Below are positions 15,231 to 19,473 of a stretch of 19,473 bases of DNA, piece after piece. The DNA comes from Lachnospiraceae bacterium (GTDB lineage Bacteria; Bacillota; Clostridia; Lachnospirales; Lachnospiraceae), in the NCBI GenBank assembly GCA_009774215.1, contig VSNH01000061.1:1-19473 (forward strand). Direction: 5' to 3'. The translations under genes and the position numbers were made by a program. The notes under the pieces were generated by a model. The model was not told the DNA's origin. It did no database searches and was given only the letters and a program-made list of their open reading frames with translations. Positions within the stretch are counted from its first letter, which is position 1. Each line of letters begins with the position of its first letter.

Positions 15231-17075
15231 TTACTCTTCTTTTTTCTTCTTTTCTTTCTTCTTTTTCTTTTTCGCTTTCTTGCTGTCTTCCCCTTCTCCC
15301 TCGGCGCCTTCCTCCCCTTCTTCTCCGCCTTTTCCTTTCTTGCCCTTCTTCTTATCTTTCTTCTTTTTGCCCTTCTTATCCTCTTCCTTCAATTCCTCCA
15401 GAAGCGCTTTATTCTCATCAGTAACCGTTCCCGTCTCGCCGACACTATCCGCGAGAACCTCCGCCGCAAGGGGATCTTCATCCTCCTCATCCGACTCCAG
15501 CAGGAAATTCATAAGCCTTGCCAAAAATCCCGGTTTCTTTTCCTCCGCTTCTTCTTCTGCTTCCGGTTCCTGTTCGGTCGTTTCTGCTAAAAGCGCTTCC
15601 AGCTCACCCCCGGCCTCTTCTGCTGCAGCCTCCTCGCCGCTTTCCTTCTTCTTTTTCCCGAACAGCTTCTTGCGCTTCTTTTTCTCCTTCTTAGACTTCC
15701 CGCCGCTTTCTCTGGCTTCTATCTCCTCCGGTGTAAGTTCCCGAATACTCTCCGCTTCTTTGGCCGCCTCATCATTTTCAAAAAAATCAAAGCTGCTGTC
15801 TCCACCGTCATCCGCACCTTCCAGCATCGCCAGCATATCATCATCCGGCGAAACACCCTGGTCAGCCCCCTCTAACAGATCGTTGATCTCTGACAGATCC
15901 TCATCGTGCCCCATCCCTGCCAGCAGGGCAGAGAGATCTTCATCGCTCTCCCCCGTCTCCTCCAGCGCAAAATCAGCCGTTCCGCCTTCCTCATCAGATA
16001 AATTACCGTTCAACAGACGGTCAATATCTTCCTCAGACATCAATCCGTCCATTTCCTCATTCGTTCCTCCTGTTTCCTCCAATGCCAAGTCGCCTAAAGC
16101 CCCTTCATCGCTGCCTTCACCCAGATCCAGATCGTCCAGCGACAACTCATCTAATGTCATGTCACCGCCGCTTTCGCCCAGATCCAGATCGTCCAGCGAC
16201 AACTCATCCAGCCCGGATGTCATACTCTCCCCGCCGTCCGGCTCCTCCAGGGCAAAATCAGCCATAGCCGCATCGCTTCCACCGTCGCCCAAATCCAGAT
16301 CGTCCAGCGACAAATCGTCCATAAGTCCATCATCAACGCCGCTCTCGCCCAGATCCAGATCATCCAGCGACAACTCATCCAGCCCGGACGTCATACTCTC
16401 CCCTCCGTCCGTCTCCTCCAGAGCAAAGTCAGCCATAGCCGCATCGCTTCCGCCATCGCCCAAATCCAGATCGTCCAGCGACAACTCATCCAGCAGTCCA
16501 TCATCAACGCCGTTCTCGCCAAACGACAGATCATCCAGCGATAAGTCGTCCATAGCTCCCTCGTCAACGCTGCTCACACCGAGATCCAAACTATCCAGTG
16601 ACAGGTCGTCCACAAGTCCATCATCACCGCTGCTCTCGCCCAGATCCAAGTCATCCAGCGACAACTCATCCGATACACCCGTCATGCCTTCTTCTGCTTC
16701 CTTCCCTTCCGGAGCAAAATCGGCCGCCCCCATACCTTCATCCATGCCCAAGTCATCCAACGTCGTCTCAGTCTCTTCGGAACCCGAAGCCGTTCCACCG
16801 GCGTTATGCTCGTTCATGAAAGCAAGCATAGCCTCCATATCCTCTGCTTCCGATCCGGCCTGCTCCTGCGCTTCTTGCTCCGAACCGCCCAGAGTGCCCA
16901 TGGACATCAGCATCTCCTCTATCTCCTCGGAAGACATGGCTTTTCCTCCGTCTGACAAAGCTGCCTGATTATCTCCGCCTTCTGCCCCGGATACGGCTTC
17001 TTCCTCTCCGTCCGGTTTCCCGCCTCCCAGTATGGAATCTAATAAACTGTCTAAATATTCTTCACTCGAGCTCAT
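15231..17075 (-). CDS. Highly acidic repeat protein with Lys/Glu-rich C-terminus
   Basis: 614 residues from ATG 17075 (GGGGAG about five bases before). The frame opens 16 codons earlier but without such a site. Order: MSSSEEYLDSLLDSILGG helix (1-18); a second short helix MSSEEIEEMLMSMG (47-60); eight repeats of (D)ELSLDDLDLG type (135-335), very rich in Asp; MSEEDIDRLLNG (346-357), which resembles the CheY-binding N-terminus of FliM; DFALEE motifs; a basic cluster KKEKKKRKKLFGKKKK (462-477); an amphipathic helix PGFLARLMNFLLES (515-528); then alternating Lys- and Glu-rich low complexity to the end. No signal peptide or membrane segment. I do not recognise a named family. It has a TTGTTA-17-TAAAAT promoter and is followed in the same frame, after one TAA, by the membrane protein. 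cheV lies 1.2 kb upstream. Confidence 0.75.
   Translation of the reverse strand: MSSSEEYLDSLLDSILGGGKPDGEEEAVSGAEGGDNQAALSDGGKAMSSEEIEEMLMSMGTLGGSEQEAQEQAGSEAEDMEAMLAFMNEHNAGGTASGSEETETTLDDLGMDEGMGAADFAPEGKEAEEGMTGVSDELSLDDLDLGESSGDDGLVDDLSLDSLDLGVSSVDEGAMDDLSLDDLSFGENGVDDGLLDELSLDDLDLGDGGSDAAMADFALEETDGGESMTSGLDELSLDDLDLGESGVDDGLMDDLSLDDLDLGDGGSDAAMADFALEEPDGGESMTSGLDELSLDDLDLGESGGDMTLDELSLDDLDLGEGSDEGALGDLALEETGGTNEEMDGLMSEEDIDRLLNGNLSDEEGGTADFALEETGESDEDLSALLAGMGHDEDLSEINDLLEGADQGVSPDDDMLAMLEGADDGGDSSFDFFENDEAAKEAESIRELTPEEIEARESGGKSKKEKKKRKKLFGKKKKESGEEAAAEEAGGELEALLAETTEQEPEAEEEAEEKKPGFLARLMNFLLESDEEDEDPLAAEVLADSVGETGTVTDENKALLEELKEEDKKGKKKKDKKKGKKGKGGEEGEEGAEGEGEDSKKAKKKKKKEKKKKEE
16071..16673 (-). 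repeat. Coding tandem repeats (LSLDDLDLG units)
   Basis: Eight units with the core LSLDDLDLG, 20 to 37 residues long. Units 4-5 and 6-7 form a near-identical 57-residue (171-bp) tandem duplication, about 16335-16505 and 16164-16334. The DNA is nearly identical between the two copies, which suggests recent unequal exchange. Unit 2 (LDSLDLG) and unit 3 (LDDLSFG) are the most diverged. Confidence 0.85.
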
Positions 17076-17146
17076 AGTTTCTCCCCATTTGCAGCTATTC
17101 CGTACCTTTATAGCCACACACATTTATTGATGTCACACTACCTCAC

Positions 17147-17175
17147 ATTTTATCACATCTTATCCTATTTAACAA
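17147..17175 (-). promoter_or_regulatory. Promoter TTGTTA-N17-TAAAAT for the acidic repeat gene
   Basis: -35 TTGTTA (4 of 6) at 17170-17175, a 17-bp spacer and -10 TAAAAT (5 of 6) at 17147-17152, about 72 bases before the ATG. It would drive the acidic protein, the membrane protein and hisHF. Confidence 0.55.
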
Positions 17176-17268
17176 ATCCCTTTTCCCCATGCGGCAAGAA
17201 AATGTATCATTTCAGCTCAGGACTTTACACTCGCTGCAAAGTCCGTGAGAATATGTAAAGATTTAGAA

Positions 17269-17314
17269 GAATTCGGTCTCTTTGCCGAAGGCAAAACTGG
17301 AATAGACCGAATTC
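17269..17314. repeat. Nested hairpin directly after the Sir2-like gene
   Basis: A perfect 11-bp stem, 17269-17279 with 17304-17314 (GAATTCGGTCT/AGACCGAATTC), encloses a second hairpin at 17281-17295 (TTTGCC/GGCAAA). It begins 5 bp after the Sir2-like stop. The following minus-strand bases TTCTAAATCTTT are a poor U-tract, so termination is possible but not typical. A further 7-bp hairpin, GGACTTT/AAAGTCC, is at 17220-17244. Confidence 0.6.
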
Positions 17315-17319
17315 CGTAA

Positions 17320-18117
17320 CTATGAAGGCTGAATCGTTACAAGAAAATCGACGGGGTTCTCCGCGATCCCCCTGCTCCTGTCTGCGATTTCCTCCCCTAA
17401 TTGATAAAGCCGCGGATGCACGCGATATAAAAAAGCCTTTTGGTTGTAGTACGCCATCTTCTCAAAGGGAAAACGAATAATGCCCGGATAGCTCATTCCC
17501 ACTCCCAGCTCCAGCATACACAGCTTTCTATTCACAGTGCCCTGCAGCCATTTTGTGTAAACATTCCACTGATCCAGATACCCCTCCTGCGCATACCGCT
17601 CCACGCCGAGCTGATTAAACCGCATTTTTCCACCGCACTTTTCACAAACCGGCTCCTCCAACGCCGACAAAGGTAATTTTCCTCTGTAGTACCGCATCAC
17701 GGCCTCGTATATCTCCTCTGGTATCTCATATAATTCTCCCGTACAGTTCTGATCGCACTGCATCTTGCGGAAGCCGCCGCAAGGCGTCACCAGCCTTTTC
17801 TCGTCAAGCCCCGTTCCATACAAATAATCATCCATGCAGAGCGAAACGACAAAATAGTTTTTTCCCTCTATAAGCGCCCTCAACGCCTGATAAGCCCGAT
17901 CCCACCTTTCCTCCCGCTCCCGGCACAGTACCATCTTCTGCAAAAAAGGCACGATCCAGGCATATCGTTCGTCGTCTCCTATTTCCCGCTCGATCTCACG
18001 ATACCTTTCATCATTCACAAGCGCGCCCCAGCCATACTGGAACCCATCCCCAAGTCCGACGAGAACAAGCTCCGCATCTTGAATTTTTTCCCTTACTTCC
18101 TGAAGCTGCATATCCAT
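17320..18117 (-). CDS. Divergent Sir2-like protein
   Basis: 265 residues. The layout follows Sir2-family proteins of the clostridial type. It has an N-terminal Rossmann strand LVLVGLGDGFQYGWG (17-31) in place of GAGxS, and a strand-loop NYFVVSLCMDDYLYGTGLDEKR (87-108) where active sirtuins have TQNID. A zinc knuckle is formed by Cys121/Cys125 and Cys158/Cys161 (CDQNC and CEKCGG). The late Rossmann motif ELGVGMSYPGIIRFPFE is at 203-219, and the FLYRVHPRLYQLGEEIADRSRGI end is typical. The catalytic His region reads TPCGGF (111-116), so no histidine is present, and the Asn of TQN is lost. NAD binding may remain but deacylase activity is doubtful. A substrate cannot be predicted. Start ATG 18117, with GAGGG nine bases upstream; ATG 18111 is the alternative. 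No operon partner. Confidence 0.6.
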   Translation of the reverse strand: MDMQLQEVREKIQDAELVLVGLGDGFQYGWGALVNDERYREIEREIGDDERYAWIVPFLQKMVLCREREERWDRAYQALRALIEGKNYFVVSLCMDDYLYGTGLDEKRLVTPCGGFRKMQCDQNCTGELYEIPEEIYEAVMRYYRGKLPLSALEEPVCEKCGGKMRFNQLGVERYAQEGYLDQWNVYTKWLQGTVNRKLCMLELGVGMSYPGIIRFPFEKMAYYNQKAFLYRVHPRLYQLGEEIADRSRGIAENPVDFLVTIQPS

Positions 18118-18180
18118 CTTTCCATTCCCTCAGTGCAAGCCCGCTTCGGCATAGTCGAAATACTTCGCATTTATACACAA

Positions 18181-18241
18181 GCGAGTAGGGAAGAGTTATC
18201 TCCCCCTACTCGCCGCGCGCCCCATGCGCCGCTTTAGCGGC
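18181..18241. repeat. Intergenic palindromes between cheV and the Sir2-like gene
   Basis: A perfect 10-bp stem GCGAGTAGGG/CCCTACTCGC (18181-18190 with 18204-18213) is followed by a GC-rich stretch and a 6-bp hairpin GCCGCT/AGCGGC (18228-18241). This has the look of an extragenic palindromic repeat. No gene or clear promoter is seen in 18118-18266. Confidence 0.5.
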
Positions 18242-18266
18242 ATACTTCCTCTACATTGGGCTGCGC

Positions 18267-18295
18267 AAAAAGAAGGCCGGAAAACTCCCGGCCTT
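18267..18295 (-). terminator. Rho-independent terminator of cheV
   Basis: Minus-strand AAGGCCGG (18288-18295) pairs with CCGGCCTT (18273-18280) around a 7-base loop and is followed by CTTTTTG. It lies 19 bp after the cheV stop. Confidence 0.9.
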
Positions 18296-18314
18296 ACCTT
18301 TTGATATGTCCCAC

Positions 18315-19217
18315 TTACCTATTCGCCAAGACCAGTTCATCAACCACTCGTACCAAATTGCCGATTTCTGGCTTAGAAAGCTGCGCATTTGCTCCGAGCG
18401 CCTCTCCCTTTCTCTTCATATCATCATTAACCAGCGATGAGAAAATAACAATCGGAATGTCTCTCGTCTCATCATCGGATTTCACAAGCTTTGTCAGTCT
18501 GTGTCCATCCATAATCGGCATCTCAATATCCGTAATGATACACTGTACATGATCTCTGAGCGTGCCCTCTTTCTTGCACTCCTGAATCACATCATAAGCC
18601 TGCTGGCCGTTCTCCGTATGAATCAGATTCACATAGCCTGCCTTATGTAAGGAGTCCACAATCAGCTTATTCAAAAGCGGCGAATCCTCTGCAATCAAAA
18701 TCGGCACATCAATCCTATGTCTCTCGCCCAGCTCTTCAATATCAGCAACCTTAAGGCCAGTCTCAGGATTAATATCCGTCACAATCTTCTCAAAATCAAG
18801 AATAATGATCAGCCTGTCATCAAATTTGATAATACCCGTCGATACCCCATCCTCCGACGTAGATATCGTCGTGCCCGGCTTAATGATCTCTCTCCAGGAC
18901 ACACGATGGATGCCAACTACAGAATCCACGTGAAATGCAATATCCAGCTTATTAAAATTCGTGACAATAAAAAGCCCACCCGGTTCAGATACGCCTCGTT
19001 GTAAGCAGTTCTTCAGGTCAATCGCCGTAATCATCACATCACGCGGCATAAAAATGCCTTCAACGCTCGGATGCGCATTCGGTACAGGCGTCACTTCCTG
19101 ATAGTTAATAATTTCCTTGATCTTCGCCACATTGATGCCGTAAGCATTTCCGTCCAGCTTAAATTCAAGTACCTCCAGCTCATTTGTTCCATTTTCAAGC
19201 AGAATCTTTGTATCCAT
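18315..19217 (-). CDS. cheV: Chemotaxis coupling protein CheV (CheW-REC)
   Basis: 300 residues. An N-terminal CheW-like domain (about 12-150) couples receptors to CheA: VLEFKLDGNAYGINVAKIKEI, VTPVPNAHPSVEGIFMPRD and VVGIHRVSWREI. A receiver domain (about 170-295) follows, with acidic pocket AEDSPLLN, phospho-acceptor Asp230 in CIITDIEMPIMDG, Ser/Thr switch VIFSS and Lys in LSKPEI. All receiver residues are present, so phosphorylation by CheA is expected, giving adaptation or phosphate buffering. The ATG at 19217 has GAGGTGG five bases upstream and is preferred over the in-frame GTG at 19226. It has its own extended -10 promoter and terminator, so it is monocistronic. The organism is therefore probably motile or uses chemoreceptors. 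No other che gene is in view. Confidence 0.93.
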   Translation of the reverse strand: MDTKILLENGTNELEVLEFKLDGNAYGINVAKIKEIINYQEVTPVPNAHPSVEGIFMPRDVMITAIDLKNCLQRGVSEPGGLFIVTNFNKLDIAFHVDSVVGIHRVSWREIIKPGTTISTSEDGVSTGIIKFDDRLIIILDFEKIVTDINPETGLKVADIEELGERHRIDVPILIAEDSPLLNKLIVDSLHKAGYVNLIHTENGQQAYDVIQECKKEGTLRDHVQCIITDIEMPIMDGHRLTKLVKSDDETRDIPIVIFSSLVNDDMKRKGEALGANAQLSKPEIGNLVRVVDELVLANR

Positions 19218-19325
19218 GCAATCCACCTCACGTTAAATATTTAGAAAATACCCTCTCATCCTTCCGATTGCTCATTCACTTCTTTTAAATGTAAACCAAT
19301 TGAGACGCAATCTCAGATTTATCTT

Positions 19326-19334
19326 ATTATATCA
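19326..19334 (-). promoter_or_regulatory. Extended -10 promoter (TGATATAAT) of cheV
   Basis: A perfect TATAAT preceded by TGA gives the extended -10 form. The -35 position is only a T-run (part of the upstream terminator tail). The leader is about 100 bases and contains a small TGAGA/TCTCA hairpin. Confidence 0.6.
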
Positions 19335-19344
19335 CAAATATTCT

Positions 19345-19384
19345 AAAAAAAAAACACTAATTACATTTTTTTGTAAATAGTGTT
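19345..19384 (-). terminator. Rho-independent terminator of the gene upstream of cheV
   Basis: A 13-bp stem with one mismatch, 19372-19384 with 19353-19365, is followed on the minus strand by at least eight T. It ends a transcript that enters from beyond the right edge. Confidence 0.85.
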
Positions 19385-19404
19385 GATAAACTTTAAACAT
19401 ACCC

Positions 19405-19473
19405 TCAAAACCAAATACTGAATCTCCGTTTCTTTCTATCCGTCTGCTTTGTCTGCGGAGAATGCGTCAACAT
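19405..19473 (-). CDS. 3' end of an unidentified gene (partial)
   Basis: A minus-strand gene evidently ends here because a strong terminator follows. Two frames are possible. One runs from the window edge to TGA at 19405 and ends TDRKKRRFSIWF. The other ends at TAG 19436 with VDAFSADKADG and has the more usual codon choice. I cannot decide between them and do not recognise either. Confidence 0.35.
   Translation of the reverse strand: MLTHSPQTKQTDRKKRRFSIWF

Noticed and set aside
15154..16968. 604-codon plus-strand frame, very rich in Ser and Pro
   Set aside because: It is the mirror of the acidic repeat gene; Ser/Pro richness comes from reverse-complemented Glu/Asp/Leu codons. The minus frame has a promoter, a ribosome site and ordered repeats.
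19441..19473. TGCGGAGAATGC near the right edge as a third copy of the two-hairpin element
   Set aside because: Only 12 bases match and the window ends before the stem could be tested.

Overview
The window looks like chromosome of an anaerobic Firmicute of the Lachnospiraceae (Clostridia). The reasons are the gene order (polA, coaE, a large FtsA-like gene and a YycJ/WalJ-type hydrolase all read leftward), strong GGAG-type ribosome sites, a diaminopimelate decarboxylase, a CheV, and several small protein families typical of that group. The family assignment is inference. Base composition is about 50% GC. Almost everything is on the minus strand; the one clear plus-strand gene is a small helix-turn-helix regulator in the middle. 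I see no CRISPR array, intact insertion sequence or prophage.

Region by region, in transcription order (right to left). At the right edge is the 3' end of an unknown gene and its terminator. cheV (CheW domain plus receiver) follows, with an extended -10 promoter and its own terminator. Then comes a divergent Sir2-like gene ending in a nested hairpin. Next is a putative four-gene unit: a 614-residue acidic repeat protein, a single-pass membrane protein, hisH and hisF. The first two lie in the same reading frame and are separated by one TAA; they may be one gene broken by a nonsense codon. hisH/hisF end at a hairpin terminator. ung and a lysA-type decarboxylase overlap as a pair.

The centre (about 8.6 to 10.9 kb) is an accessory patch. 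It holds a tRNA-Leu(CAA) with promoter and terminator, a truncated PIN-domain remnant, the HTH regulator, two small minus-strand genes (53 and 71 codons) and a 57-codon gene with its own promoter. To the left are a secreted GH25 lysozyme with cell-wall-binding repeats, preceded by a 10-bp tandem-repeat operator-like site, and a short zinc-finger (zf-HC2) membrane protein.

The left end is a housekeeping block: polA, coaE, the FtsA-like gene and walJ. polA is bracketed by two copies of a 110-bp two-hairpin intergenic element whose stems covary, which points to selection on a folded RNA or cruciform. The observations I would look at first are this element, the in-frame stop between the acidic repeat protein and its membrane partner, and the FliM-like motif inside the acidic protein near cheV.
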